64,000 nucleotides of DNA from an uncultured Clostridia bacterium (GCA_947625195.1 CANQNK010000012.1:1-64000), one strand, 5' to 3'. Positions 17,901 through 26,030 are shown, numbered from the stretch's first letter. Numbers and translations are program-made. Notes: generated by a model not told the origin, from the sequence alone.

Positions 17901-18004
17901 ACCCTAAGATAGTTCCTCATATGCTAAGCATGATAGAGGACGGCACAGCACCGGTTGATACCGTTTCAAATCTAAGCAGTATTCTGGACGAGAAATCAGT
18001 TTAA
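14993..18004 (+). CDS. Extracytoplasmic beta-propeller/Y_Y_Y sensor with cytoplasmic HD-GYP domain
   Basis: A 1003-residue membrane signalling protein. Residues 1-28 are a signal sequence. About 40-650 hold repeated Reg_prop-type propeller blades (for example NTVLQTSDGYIWLGSYGGLIRYDG and SIRSLFEDSSKRLWIGTNDAGVYVY). About 660-745 is a Y_Y_Y-like domain ending SYTNLPGGEYKFTVKVYSP. A single helix lies near 762-785. The C-terminus is an HD-GYP domain with H855-D856 in LLHDIGKIGVPD and HHERYDGNGYC. The fold suggests a c-di-GMP phosphodiesterase controlled by an external ligand. The usual GYP is GYC here (Cys918). There is no histidine kinase or GGDEF domain. ATG follows CGGAGGAAAG. Confidence 0.9.
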   Translation: MKSSFIKCVITASAMLICTAAASISVFAQQASDDQAAASSLSKYDKLPAASYVKTIYNEQNGLPTGEANTVLQTSDGYIWLGSYGGLIRYDGSSFRNYSTDGSISSSSIRSLFEDSSKRLWIGTNDAGVYVYENGRFDTIKSPGDYSFLCIRDFAEGPHGEIYIASTSGMGEIKNGEIKVYTDDELKGETVYSIACDQFGRVWAAMNSGRCAVVSDGEIQKFIDSSEVFTSAEIYCISADNDGRIYLGSSAEEIAVLSFDDSGEFSSKALSAKPISTHNSIEIADDGTIVVCGEHGFAVMDSKGEILMLDDTNQSMPTNDAFIDYEGNLWFASSNYGVIKYTVGCIDSLDSDDLSDVSINAVTEANGEFYAVHDSGINITTKDGKSVSNELTKLMSGIRVRHTMTDTSGKVWFSTYSDHGAVCYDPTDGSMTEYNTKNGLISDLVRTVLELSDGSFAVATQEGVNIIRNGKVTESYNTKNGLSVSAILCFAEDKDGTLYMGSDGGGIYALKDGKITNHGFEEKLEEGVVLRMIPDSDSDGYFVSAGSNLYYWNKTEFKKLENFLKGAGSIFDFYDRDGKLWLLQNSGIIALDKKQLLSGEFTNGTDYGFEHGLTGSLNANTWNFLNDEGKLYISTRSGISVFSFSGTDLPLPKISINSVNIDGKLYEQAGTLDIPGGAQRVTIDFAALSFSGNSNFKVSYMLEGFDDEPITLSGKKSDNISYTNLPGGEYKFTVKVYSPDDPENAQVCSIQLNKAKKLYEYPLFWVLIAILLVLLVIVIMYLIYSAHLRAARRRQEAYRKIVEQSLKTLAETIDAKDKYTTGHSLRVAAYSRELVKRMGMPEEEQERIYYIALLHDIGKIGVPDSILNKPGKLSPEEMNIIRTHPAIGGKILNSFTAIEGISHGARYHHERYDGNGYCEKKAGEDIPIEARIIGVADTYDAMSSNRCYRKALSREAIEQELRRVSSTQLDPKIVPHMLSMIEDGTAPVDTVSNLSSILDEKSV

Positions 18005-18044
18005 TATATTGACTGACATTATATTGATGAAAAAGACACAAAAG

Positions 18045-18072
18045 TCGCCGTACAGGTTTTCCCGTACGGCGA
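18045..18072. terminator. Bidirectional terminator between HD-GYP gene and SDR gene
   Basis: TCGCCGTAC (18045-18053) pairs with GTACGGCGA (18064-18072), extended by an inner GG/CC. It separates two convergent genes. Confidence 0.8.
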
Positions 18073-18116
18073 TGTTTTATGACCAAAATGCGATAGTATC
18101 TGTAAAACCATTCTTT

Positions 18117-18860
18117 CTAATACGGACTTTTCATGCTTTCGGCTTTTGAAACGGCCTCCTCAAGCGTCATTCCGTTAAAAAGACCCGCGCTGAAAGTCCG
18201 TCCCGATATATTGTCGTCAATAAACGCTCCCACAATAACGCCGGGCAGCGCACTTTCAGGTTCGTTTGGCGCATACGGCCCTCCGAGATCAGTTCTGCAC
18301 CAGCCGGGGTCTGTGAGGTTAATAGTAACACCGCTGCCGTTCAGCTTTGAGCCGATGTCGATAGTCACCTTGTCAAGAGCCGCCTTGCTTGCGGAATATG
18401 CCGCCTGCTCTGGCTCAAGACGTATACCGCTCGTCGTGTTGACTATACGGCCGAAGCCCTTGGTCTGCATCCTGGGCAGAAAATGATAGCATATCATCAT
18501 AGGAGCTATGGTGTTTATAAGAAAGCTTTTTTGGTAATCTTCTGCGGGAGTTTTGGTGTAGTCGCTCCTGTACGCCACCTGCATACCGGCGTTGTTTAGG
18601 ATGATGTCAACGTCAATACCCGATTTGTCTATACTGTCAAGCATTTTATTGACAGCGTTTATATCGGTAAATTCCGCAGCTACCGCAAGAGTATTCACCC
18701 CTAGCGCCCGAAGCTCCTTTGCTGTTTTTTCGGAAGCGGAAAGCGTTCTGCTATGAACTATTAAATTGCAGCCGCGTTCTGCAAGAAACTGCGCCGCGAG
18801 CTTGCCGATTCCTCTTGAAGCACCTGTTACTAGCGCCCATTTTCCTTTTACGTCAACCAT
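18117..18860 (-). CDS. SDR-family NAD(P)-dependent oxidoreductase
   Basis: A 247-residue classical short-chain dehydrogenase/reductase. The cofactor loop is TGASRGIG (residues about 13-20), followed by NNAG in the central strand. The catalytic Ser-Tyr-Lys set reads NTTSGI then YSASKAALDK. The length and Rossmann layout are typical. The substrate cannot be told from sequence. ATG follows AAAAGGAGA. It is monocistronic and convergent with the HD-GYP gene. Confidence 0.92.
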   Translation of the reverse strand: MVDVKGKWALVTGASRGIGKLAAQFLAERGCNLIVHSRTLSASEKTAKELRALGVNTLAVAAEFTDINAVNKMLDSIDKSGIDVDIILNNAGMQVAYRSDYTKTPAEDYQKSFLINTIAPMMICYHFLPRMQTKGFGRIVNTTSGIRLEPEQAAYSASKAALDKVTIDIGSKLNGSGVTINLTDPGWCRTDLGGPYAPNEPESALPGVIVGAFIDDNISGRTFSAGLFNGMTLEEAVSKAESMKSPY

Positions 18861-19457
18861 TTAAAAGTCTCCTTTTAAGCATTCACAAAGTACATTTATG
18901 CCTATTTTAATTTAGCGTATTATAACACAAAATATAGCTTACTGTCAATAAAGTGATGTTTAATACATTTGCGCCATATGTTTTACTTTCGACAAATTCT
19001 GACAAGGCCCTGTTTATTATATTGCATCAGCTGATCCGGTACTGACCGCGATGTTTTCGTCAAAGCGCACAACCTTTTGTTCAATGAAGCCGTGGAGTGT
19101 AAATTACAAAGCAATCAAAGCGAAAACCGCTGTGCGAAGAGAAAACGCATAGCGGTTTTTGTTGAGTAAGATCCAGTAAAAAGGGGTGCAGACCGCCTTG
19201 GAAAATAATATGCCAAAGCGGTCTGCGTTACAGTTTCTTCGGGTAAAGAAAAATCTACAAGCAGAGTATAACACATATCATCTGCTTTGTGTGTCGAAAT
19301 TTAGCGTCTTAATCAAAAAAATTTTCTGATACATTTGCAGCCTAGGAATGTTTTTACAATCGGCAATATTAGGTTAAATAAGTTCCTTAATATATTTGTA
19401 ATTTTCACGTCGTTTTGTGAAAAGTGCAGAATTTTTTTCCGAATTTACATTTATATA
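18861..19457. other. Non-coding stretch with three hairpins
   Basis: No convincing ORF is seen. Three strong inverted repeats are clustered. AAAACCGC-T-GTGCG pairs with CGCA-T-AGCGGTTTT (19123-19159, followed by T). CAGACCGCCTTGG pairs with CCAAAGCGGTCTG (19189-19225). AAGCAGA pairs with TCTGCTT (19259-19287). On the minus strand the second hairpin is followed by ACCCCTTTTT. They may be terminators or parts of an untranslated RNA. Confidence 0.5.
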
Positions 19458-19486
19458 TTGCCAAAATAATAATTGTGTGGTATACT
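19458..19486 (+). promoter_or_regulatory. Promoter of the Yip1-like membrane protein gene
   Basis: TTGCCA (19458-19463), 17-nt spacer, TATACT (19481-19486), with TGG forming an extended -10. Confidence 0.7.
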
Positions 19487-19538
19487 GTTTTGTATAAATC
19501 AGGCAAAAATATACGCTTGTCAGAAGGGAAGTTATTTT

Positions 19539-20252
19539 ATGAATGAAAATGAAGAAAAGGTAATCGGTACTGAAAATCCTGCTCAGAATCAGGCGCAGCA
19601 GCCGACAGCATCTGTTGATCCTCAGAATCAATACGTATATACTCAGAGTATGCCGCAAAAGAAAGGCAGCATTGACATCGGTAGAGAAATGGGAAACACA
19701 ATGACCGGCATAGTTGAGGTTTTAAAATCCCCGGCAGACGGTATTCCGAAGTTTGTAGGCAAGTCCAATATTGTCACGTCGCTTATTATTGTGATAGTTT
19801 ATGCTCTTGTAAGAATTGTTTTTGGAATGATCAATCTTGCTGTACATCCGATATACACATTAAACTCTATAGGAAACACATTCGGCACATATGTTGCAAG
19901 ATTCTTTATGGAGCTGTTGATAGCTGTTGCGACACTTGCGGTTATTGCAGGAATCGTAATGCTGTGCGCTCAGTTTATCGGAAAGCAGAAAATCACCTTC
20001 TTTAAGGGGCTTTCAATTGCAAGCCTTTATGCGATAATAGATATCCCGACAGTTATTATTGTATTTCTGTTCGGTCTTGCTAACGCAGACTTTGCTGCTG
20101 TTTTCACGTCATTAGGAACGACTATAGGAATCGTATTTGTTACAATGGCTTTGGCAAACGAAATCAAGGATAACAACAAGCTGCCTTATGCGGTTGGCGT
20201 TACATTTGCTTGTGTTGCGCTTGCAACATGGATTTTAAAGCTTATTTTCTGA
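19539..20252 (+). CDS. Polytopic membrane protein, Yip1-like
   Basis: A 237-residue protein. The ATG at 19539 is chosen because AGAAGGGAAG precedes it; an earlier in-frame start would precede the transcription start. Residues 1-65 are hydrophilic and Gln/Asn-rich. About five hydrophobic helices follow (VTSLIIVIVYALVRIVFGMIN, FFMELLIAVATLAVIAGIVMLCAQF, LYAIIDIPTVIIVFLFGLA, LGTTIGIVFVTMALA, AVGVTFACVALATWIL). The pattern resembles Yip1-domain proteins of Bacillota. The function is unknown. It is monocistronic with a good terminator. Confidence 0.75.
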   Translation: MNENEEKVIGTENPAQNQAQQPTASVDPQNQYVYTQSMPQKKGSIDIGREMGNTMTGIVEVLKSPADGIPKFVGKSNIVTSLIIVIVYALVRIVFGMINLAVHPIYTLNSIGNTFGTYVARFFMELLIAVATLAVIAGIVMLCAQFIGKQKITFFKGLSIASLYAIIDIPTVIIVFLFGLANADFAAVFTSLGTTIGIVFVTMALANEIKDNNKLPYAVGVTFACVALATWILKLIF

Positions 20253-20275
20253 TCTGCAAAACAATAAGTCTTTAT

Positions 20276-20304
20276 GCCCCGGAAGCTTGGTCCGGGGCTT
20301 TTTG
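20276..20304 (+). terminator. Terminator after the Yip1-like gene
   Basis: GCCCCGGA (20276-20283) pairs with TCCGGGGC (20291-20298), followed by TTTTT. Confidence 0.9.
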
Positions 20305-20406
20305 ATGCCGGGAAAATATATACAAGTCCTTTCCTTGACGGGTATAAGCTTAATAAGATAAGCATATACTTAATTACAAAAATCAGTCAGAGAGGGGCAA
20401 TATTAT

Positions 20407-20865
20407 ATGTTGGTAAAGACTATAAAAGTCAAAAAGCTGGGTGTGGTAATTGCCGTGTGCATTGCGGCTGCGTTGTTTATTTTTCTTGTAGTGTACGGAG
20501 TGGCTCATGCATATTCGGACGACTGCGTAACACTTGAGACAGAAGAGCAAAGACAAAGCTTTATCAAAGAAATGGGCTGGGAAATTGACTCAAGCTACGC
20601 TGAAACCTCAGCTGCGAAAATCCCTACAGAGTTCGGAGACGTTTACGAGCAGTATAACGATATCCAAAAGCAGCAGGGCTTTAACCTTGAAAAATACAGA
20701 GGAAAAGAAATAGAGATATATTCTTATAAAATAACAAACTATCCGTCCGGCAGAGAGAATGTTTTTATTAACCTTATGGTTTTTGAGGGCAGACTTATAG
20801 GTGGAGATGTTTCCTGCAATGAGCTGGACGGCTTTATGCAGGGACTGAAAAGATCCGAGAGTTAA
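20407..20865 (+). CDS. DUF4830-family protein
   Basis: A 152-residue protein with one N-terminal membrane anchor (residues about 11-33) and an extracytoplasmic domain. The domain has IKEMGWEID, AKIPTEFGDVYEQYNDIQKQQGFNLEKYRGKEIEIYSY, and GGDVSCNELDGFMQGL, which match the DUF4830 pattern found in Clostridia. The function is unknown. ATG follows AGAGGGGC. The RsuA-type gene starts 13 nt downstream, suggesting co-transcription. Confidence 0.8.
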   Translation: MLVKTIKVKKLGVVIAVCIAAALFIFLVVYGVAHAYSDDCVTLETEEQRQSFIKEMGWEIDSSYAETSAAKIPTEFGDVYEQYNDIQKQQGFNLEKYRGKEIEIYSYKITNYPSGRENVFINLMVFEGRLIGGDVSCNELDGFMQGLKRSES

Positions 20866-20878
20866 AGGAAGTGAAAGG

Positions 20879-21601
20879 ATGTCAAAGGTTATGCGGCTGG
20901 ATAAATTCGTCGCAGGACAGTTAAACGGTTTTTCAAGAAGCGCGGTGAAGCAGTATTGCCGTCATGGAAGAATACTTGTAAACGGCAAAAAAGCTGCGTC
21001 TGATCAGAAGATAGACGCCCAGTGCGATGTGATATCGGTCGATGGAGAAACGGTTCATTATAAGGAGCATGTATACATAATGCTGAATAAGCCGCAGGGC
21101 TATGTCTGCTCAACAAGAGAGGGGAACAGCCCGACAGTACTTGAGCTTGTGCCGAAAAGGCTTTACCGCAGCGGACTTTTTCCCGCGGGGCGGCTTGACA
21201 AGGACACGGAGGGATTTGTGTTGATAACCGATGACGGTGAGCTTTCACATAAAATGCTCTCTCCGAAAAGCCACGTTGATAAGAAATATTACGTTGAGCT
21301 TAAGGACGATATAAGAGATGATACTGCCGATATTTTTGCGTCGGGAATGACGATAGATAACAAAGAGGTGTGCCTTCCCGCAAGGCTTGAGAGGATCAAG
21401 GACAATGACAAAGCGTGCTATCTCACGCTTTGTGAGGGCAAGTTTCATCAGGTAAAAAGAATGTTTATGGCGACAGGAAATGAAGTCGTATACTTAAAGC
21501 GTATATCTATCGGAGGAATGGAGCTTGACAAAAATCTTATGACAGGTGAATGTTTAGAGATTTTGCACAAAGATATACAAAAACTTTTGGACAAAACATA
21601 A
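20879..21601 (+). CDS. RsuA/RluB-family pseudouridine synthase
   Basis: A 240-residue enzyme with an N-terminal S4 RNA-binding domain (MRLDKFVAGQLNGFSRSAVKQYCRHGRILVNGK) and a catalytic domain with GRLDKDTEGFVLITDDG, whose Asp is the nucleophile. It isomerises a uridine in rRNA. The length and domain order fit RsuA (16S) as well as the RluB/E/F group, and the exact target cannot be fixed from sequence. ATG follows AAAGGAAGTGAAAGG. It lies 13 nt after the DUF4830 gene. Confidence 0.93.
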   Translation: MSKVMRLDKFVAGQLNGFSRSAVKQYCRHGRILVNGKKAASDQKIDAQCDVISVDGETVHYKEHVYIMLNKPQGYVCSTREGNSPTVLELVPKRLYRSGLFPAGRLDKDTEGFVLITDDGELSHKMLSPKSHVDKKYYVELKDDIRDDTADIFASGMTIDNKEVCLPARLERIKDNDKACYLTLCEGKFHQVKRMFMATGNEVVYLKRISIGGMELDKNLMTGECLEILHKDIQKLLDKT

Positions 21602-21755
21602 ATTTCCAAAAAAACTTTCGTTATTATGAATAATTTATTACGCTAAAGTTTAGTCAATTCTACACTTGTATTTTGTTAAAACAACTGGTATTATTATATA
21701 GGAACAATTTTTAGTAATTGATTTTCTATTACTATATATTTAGGAGGTTGCATAA

Positions 21756-22898
21756 ATGGCAAGTGTATCACTTAGAAACATTTACAAAAAGTATCCCGGA
21801 AATGTTGTAGCCGTTACAGACTTCAACATTGAGATCAAGGATAAGGAATTCATTATCCTGGTAGGTCCTTCCGGATGCGGCAAGTCTACGACTTTAAGAA
21901 TGATTGCAGGACTTGAGGAAATCAGCGACGGAGAGCTTTACATCGGCGAAAGACTTGTAAACGATATAGCTCCTAAGGACAGAGATATCGCAATGGTTTT
22001 CCAGAATTACGCTTTATATCCACATATGACCGTATTTGAGAATATGGCTTTTGGCCTTAAGCTGAGAAAGGTTCCTAAGGATCAGATTGCAAAGAAGGTT
22101 GAGGAAGCTGCAAGGATCCTCGACATAGCTCATCTACTCGACAGAAAGCCGAAGGCTTTGTCAGGAGGACAGAGACAGAGAGTTGCGCTCGGCCGTGCTA
22201 TAGTTCGTGAGCCGCAGGTGTTCTTACTCGACGAGCCTCTTTCAAACCTTGACGCTAAGCTTCGTGCTCAGATGAGAACGGAGATCTCAAAGCTTCACAA
22301 AAAGCTCGGAACTACGTTTATCTACGTAACTCACGACCAGACAGAGGCTATGACGATGGGAGACAGGATCGTTGTTATGAAGGACGGCTTCATTCAGCAG
22401 ATCGACTCTCCGACAAACCTTTATAACAACCCTGTAAACCAGTTTGTTGCAGGATTTATAGGTTCTCCTCAAATGAACTTCATCGACTCCAAGCTGTTAA
22501 AGAAGGACGGCAAGTACGTAGTTGAGTTCGGTTCTGAGGATACAAAAACTACTCGCGGCGTCAAGTACACAGTTGAGGTACCGGAGGCAAAAGCTGACGC
22601 AGAGGCTTTAGAGCCTATGGTTGGAAAAGAAGTTGTTCTGGGAATCCGTCCTGAGTGTATCCACGATGAGGAGATGTTCCTCTCTACCGCTAAAACGGGT
22701 GTGATTGATACGACCGTTGAGGTAACCGAAATGATGGGTGCTGAGACTTATCTTTACATTAACTGTGAGGGAATTCCGCTTACCGCAAGAGTTTCACCGA
22801 GATCAACTGCTAGACCGCAGGATAAGATCAAGGTAGCTATTGATCCTAACAGAATTCACATATTTGATAAGGAAACAGAAAAGTCTCTTATCAACTAA
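21756..22898 (+). CDS. ugpC: Sugar ABC transporter ATP-binding protein (MsmX/UgpC/MalK type)
   Basis: A 380-residue ATPase. Walker A is GPSGCGKST near residue 38, the signature [16 protein letters not shown] near 135, and Walker [17 protein letters not shown]. The C-terminal TOBE/OB regulatory domain includes [11 protein letters not shown]. No permease or binding protein is adjacent. This is typical of shared multi-sugar ATPases in Bacillota, which energise several importers encoded elsewhere, here plausibly for maltodextrins used by malQ-glgP. The ribosome site TTTAGGAGG is very strong. A possible promoter is TTGTTA-16-TATATA at 21673-21700. Confidence 0.93.
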   Translation: MASVSLRNIYKKYPGNVVAVTDFNIEIKDKEFIILVGPSGCGKSTTLRMIAGLEEISDGELYIGERLVNDIAPKDRDIAMVFQNYALYPHMTVFENMAFGLKLRKVPKDQIAKKVEEAARILDIAHLLDRKPKALSGGQRQRVALGRAIVREPQVFLLDEPLSNLDAKLRAQMRTEISKLHKKLGTTFIYVTHDQTEAMTMGDRIVVMKDGFIQQIDSPTNLYNNPVNQFVAGFIGSPQMNFIDSKLLKKDGKYVVEFGSEDTKTTRGVKYTVEVPEAKADAEALEPMVGKEVVLGIRPECIHDEEMFLSTAKTGVIDTTVEVTEMMGAETYLYINCEGIPLTARVSPRSTARPQDKIKVAIDPNRIHIFDKETEKSLIN

Positions 22899-22920
22899 AC
22901 AATAAAAATAAGTAAATCAA

Positions 22921-22947
22921 AGCGAACGACCGTAAAGATCGTTCGCT
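22921..22947. terminator. Bidirectional terminator after the sugar ATPase gene
   Basis: AGCGAACGA (22921-22929) pairs with TCGTTCGCT (22939-22947), followed by T-rich sequence. It separates two convergent genes. Confidence 0.85.
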
Positions 22948-22969
22948 TATTCTTTTGTTTGTATATTGG

Positions 22970-23911
22970 TTACTTTTGAGTTTTTATGCTTCCCCTGCTC
23001 ACAAAGATTATTCCGATCGACACCAGCATAAGAGAGACAATGCTTTTTATATTAAAGATATCGCTTTCCTTAAGTACAAAGGTTGAAAACAGCGCACCGA
23101 ACACGGGAATCAAAAAGCTGAAAACGGTGATTTTAGAGACGGGGTTATGCTTTAAAAGCTGCGCCCATATGGTATAAGCAACGGCAGAGACCAGTACAAG
23201 ATAAATGATTATCAGTATGCCCCATATGCTTACGGCGCCTATTCTTCCATTGAAAACAAGCCCTGCCAAGGTCATGGCCGCCCCGCCTATTATAAACTGA
23301 TAGCCGCTTAGCATTGTGGGGTCGTCATAGGCGCTGTAACGCTTCATAAACACAGAAGAGCAGGCGTATCCGGTGGTAGAAATTAGTATGAAACCCTCTC
23401 CGAAAAGTGAAAAATCGAGCAGCGTTTTTACATCGCCTGTGTTTATATTTATAAGGAAAACTCCCGCGAAGCCTATAACGGCACCAACTATTTTAACTGC
23501 GGTGACCTTTTCCATTTTGAAAATAACGCCGGACAGGATCAGTGCTATAAACACGCTGGTGCCGTCTAAAATGGAGGACTTGACTCCGGTGGTGTTGGCA
23601 AGCCCCACATAAAAAAATACGTACTGTATTACCGTCTGAAACACGCTCAGCTTTGCTGTTCTTAAAAGCGAGGAGGCAGATTTCGGATAAATAAAGCTTT
23701 TTGACATAACACTTGCTATGATTATTGTAGCAACCCCTGCAAGAAAAAACCTTATTCCCGCAAATAATATCTGAGAAGGGATGTCGGATGAATCTATTTT
23801 AAAAAGCCGATAGCCTATCTTTATAACGGGTATGGCTGAGCCCCACAGTGCGCAGCACATTGTGCAGAGTAAAACTGTAATCTTCATATTATTGAAATTT
23901 GCTCGCATCAT
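22970..23911 (-). CDS. DMT-superfamily transporter (EamA type)
   Basis: A 313-residue protein with ten predicted helices in two EamA halves. The first half opens VLLCTMCCALWGSAIPVIKIGY and includes VFFYVGLANTTGVKSSILDGTSVFIALILSG, a drug/metabolite-exporter pattern. The second half repeats it and includes KHNPVSKITVFSFLIPVFGALFSTF. It probably exports an amino acid or metabolite; the substrate is unknown. ATG follows GGGAGGTG. It is monocistronic, with its own promoter at 23930-23958. Confidence 0.9.
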   Translation of the reverse strand: MMRANFNNMKITVLLCTMCCALWGSAIPVIKIGYRLFKIDSSDIPSQILFAGIRFFLAGVATIIIASVMSKSFIYPKSASSLLRTAKLSVFQTVIQYVFFYVGLANTTGVKSSILDGTSVFIALILSGVIFKMEKVTAVKIVGAVIGFAGVFLININTGDVKTLLDFSLFGEGFILISTTGYACSSVFMKRYSAYDDPTMLSGYQFIIGGAAMTLAGLVFNGRIGAVSIWGILIIIYLVLVSAVAYTIWAQLLKHNPVSKITVFSFLIPVFGALFSTFVLKESDIFNIKSIVSLMLVSIGIIFVSRGSIKTQK

Positions 23912-23929
23912 AACACCTCCCGTAAGGAT

Positions 23930-23958
23930 ATTTTAGCATATTTATGTCTTGACTGCAA
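23930..23958 (-). promoter_or_regulatory. Promoter of the DMT transporter gene
   Basis: On the minus strand TTGCAG (23953-23958), 17 nt, TAAAAT (23930-23935), preceded by TGC as an extended -10. Confidence 0.65.
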
Positions 23959-23977
23959 ATATGCGTGGCAGGAATTG

Positions 23978-24006
23978 TTGACAAAACTATGTTTTTGGTA
24001 TACAAT
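23978..24006 (+). promoter_or_regulatory. Promoter of pgsA
   Basis: TTGACA (23978-23983), 17 nt, TACAAT (24001-24006). Confidence 0.75.
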
Positions 24007-24099
24007 ATTTTTATTGTGAAATCTCTGTTCGTTCCCACGTGCAAATCGGGGCGGATTAGCGGATTAAAACAGGCAGTAAAAATTGAGAAGGCAAAAAGT

Positions 24100-24669
24100 A
24101 TGTTTAAAAATCTTTTTAAAAACGCTATAACAATACCAAATTTTCTTACGCTTTTAAGATTTGTCTTTCTTGTAGTGTTTATGGTTTTGTATATCGGTGC
24201 GGATAATAAGAGTCAGGAGTATACGGCCACTTTTTTCCTTGCCATAGGCTTTCTGACCGATTTCTTTGACGGCTTTATCGCACGGCGTTTTAATATGATA
24301 TCAGACCTTGGTAAAGCACTTGACCCGATAGCTGACAAGCTTTCTCACGGAATTATAATGCTGTGTCTTTGCACAAAGCATAAGCTTATGATAATGCTGG
24401 TAGCTATTTTGGTAATAAAAGAAGGCTTTATGGCTGTTATGGGGATAAGAAACTTTAAGCGCGGAATCGTAAACAGCGCCAAGTGGTTTGGAAAAATATG
24501 CACTGCGATTTTGTTTGTGGCGCTTATTGTGCTTTTGGTTTTGCCCTTGAGCAAGGCAGCGGCAAACACCATAATTATCATCTGCGCGATAGTTATGATG
24601 TGGTCGCTCATAATGTATATACGTTTCTTTTATCTTGAAAACAAAGAGATGGGTAACTCTGAGAAATAA
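24100..24669 (+). CDS. pgsA: CDP-diacylglycerol-glycerol-3-phosphate 3-phosphatidyltransferase
   Basis: A 189-residue CDP-alcohol phosphatidyltransferase that makes phosphatidylglycerol-phosphate from CDP-diacylglycerol at the membrane. The full signature D-x2-DG-x2-AR-x8-G-x3-D-x3-D is present from DFFDGFIARR through GKALDPIAD. The N-terminal ITIPNFLTLLRF is typical of PgsA. The start is ATG at 24100 after GAGAAGG; in-frame starts further upstream overlap the promoter. A strong terminator follows. Confidence 0.93.
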   Translation: MFKNLFKNAITIPNFLTLLRFVFLVVFMVLYIGADNKSQEYTATFFLAIGFLTDFFDGFIARRFNMISDLGKALDPIADKLSHGIIMLCLCTKHKLMIMLVAILVIKEGFMAVMGIRNFKRGIVNSAKWFGKICTAILFVALIVLLVLPLSKAAANTIIIICAIVMMWSLIMYIRFFYLENKEMGNSEK

Positions 24670-24695
24670 CCTTGGTGCATTCAATGCAAAAACCA

Positions 24696-24721
24696 ACCGA
24701 CAGCTTTTTAAAGCTGTCGGT
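24696..24721 (+). terminator. Terminator of pgsA
   Basis: ACCGACAGCTT and AAGCTGTCGGT form a near-uninterrupted stem, followed by GTTTTGATTT. It may also serve the minus-strand small gene at 24730. Confidence 0.85.
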
Positions 24722-24729
24722 GTTTTGAT

Positions 24730-24901
24730 TTATTTTGCAGTTTTATGTGATTTTATTTCAGCAATTTTTCTGCCTACATAATACATTTCCTTTTTGTTAA
24801 GCCATTTAAACAGCCGGAAAACGAAAAGTATAAATACCGGAAGCAGAGCTGTGCTTATCAGCAAGAATATTACCGTTGGAAAATCAAAAACGATCAGTCA
24901 T
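24730..24901 (-). pseudogene. Small membrane-protein gene with a frameshift (about 56 aa)
   Basis: Directly after the stop codon of the zinc-ribbon gene, ATG (24899-24901) follows AAAGGAAAG at a good spacing, but its frame hits TGA after five codons (M T D R F). If one T of the TTTTT run is skipped, the frame stays open to TAA at 24730-24732. It would then encode DFPTVIFLLISTALLPVFIL and a basic tail ending KWLNKKEMYYVGRK...KTAK. The product is one membrane helix plus an amphipathic tail. It may be a frameshift mutation, a sequence error or +1 recoding. Without the ATG, the long frame has only a CTG near its beginning. Confidence 0.5.
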
Positions 24902-25387
24902 TTACTTTCCTTTGCTTTTGCCGCTGTTGCCGCATACTGCCGACATAATTTTAGCAAGCAAAATTATAACTGTCGCCCATAAAATACCCTCTGCAATTCC
25001 CGAAATCAATGATGTCAACATTCCGGAAACAGAAGTTCCGTAGGTGTTTATGTGATAAAACATTCCGATAAATCCGGACAACACATAAAGCACACCAACG
25101 ATGATTGCTGAAATCACAGCCAGTCTTTCAAGCCTAAGTCCCAGAATCGTTTTTTCAATCGGCTTTTTCGGAGCCGCCATAACTGGCTGAGTATAATAAT
25201 TAGGCTGTGGATTTGTAAACTGCTGTTGATTTGTAAATCCTCCCTGGGGCATTTGCTGAGGCTGCGGCTGAACCTGAGATCCCGAAATCGGCTTAGGTGC
25301 CTGCTGAGGCTGAGCGTTGTTGGTTCCGCACTTAGAGCAAAAGGTCATGCCTTCCTTAAGCTCTGCTCCGCAATTTTTACAAGTCAT
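24902..25387 (-). CDS. Zinc-ribbon membrane protein
   Basis: A 161-residue protein. The N-terminus is a zinc ribbon (MTCKNCGAELKEGMTFCSKCG, two CxxC pairs). A Pro/Gln-rich linker follows (residues about 25-75), and then two membrane helices (LAVISAIIVGVLYVLSGFIGMFY and ISGIAEGILWATVIILLAKIM). Such zinc-ribbon/TM proteins are common in Clostridia and have no assigned function. ATG follows AAAAGGAGGAA. It is adjacent to a small frameshifted membrane ORF downstream. Confidence 0.8.
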   Translation of the reverse strand: MTCKNCGAELKEGMTFCSKCGTNNAQPQQAPKPISGSQVQPQPQQMPQGGFTNQQQFTNPQPNYYTQPVMAAPKKPIEKTILGLRLERLAVISAIIVGVLYVLSGFIGMFYHINTYGTSVSGMLTSLISGIAEGILWATVIILLAKIMSAVCGNSGKSKGK

Positions 25388-25481
25388 TTTAAGTTCCTCC
25401 TTTTAATTTTAATTACAAAATGCTTATATAAAGGGATAACGTCCCTTATTTGACGATCATTTATATTTTTTATATGTAAAT

Positions 25482-26030
25482 TTATTTTACCGCACCGATA
25501 AGCATAAGCCCGTCTGTACCAATGCACATATACTCCTTGTCGCTGGCGGTGAAGTACTCTGATTCTGCGGTTTTAGAGTCTGTCGATATCGTCTGAGTGT
25601 ATTCGATCAGGTCGTCGATGCTTGTTCCGTAGTATGCAAATTCGTTATAAAGCTCACACAAAACGGTTTTATCTGTAGTAACGTATTTCGGACAGACTAT
25701 TTTTATCTCGCAGTAGTCGGAGGTATTTGAAAACGTGACAGAGGTCTCCTCGCCGTTTATTTTGATTAGATAGTCAAGAGATGGAAGCTTTGAGCGGTCG
25801 CTTTCGGTTATGATGATAAGGCCTTGCTTTTCAAAGTCGTGCATACGCTTGTCGATATCGTCAAAACGTTTTTCGGTCTGAGCCTTGGTCTCCTTTGCAA
25901 AAACGTCGGTTATAATGCCGTAGGTAAGCTTTTTTGCAGGAGAAACGAACAGTATCACGGCAAGCAGAATAATGCAAAGAAAAGTTATAATAAAAGCACC
26001 GGTTTTTGAAATCCTAGCTTTTTCTTTCAT
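25482..26030 (-). CDS. Membrane-anchored protein of unknown function
   Basis: A 182-residue protein. The ATG at 26030 is chosen because GGGGGAAG lies just upstream. One N-terminal helix (residues about 9-30) is followed by a charged, probably coiled stretch (ETKAQTEKRFDDIDKRMHDFEKQG) and an extracytoplasmic beta-rich domain (YLIKINGEETSVTFSNTSDYCEIKIVCPKYV). No catalytic motif and no lipobox are seen. No family is recognised. Confidence 0.7.
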   Translation of the reverse strand: MKEKARISKTGAFIITFLCIILLAVILFVSPAKKLTYGIITDVFAKETKAQTEKRFDDIDKRMHDFEKQGLIIITESDRSKLPSLDYLIKINGEETSVTFSNTSDYCEIKIVCPKYVTTDKTVLCELYNEFAYYGTSIDDLIEYTQTISTDSKTAESEYFTASDKEYMCIGTDGLMLIGAVK

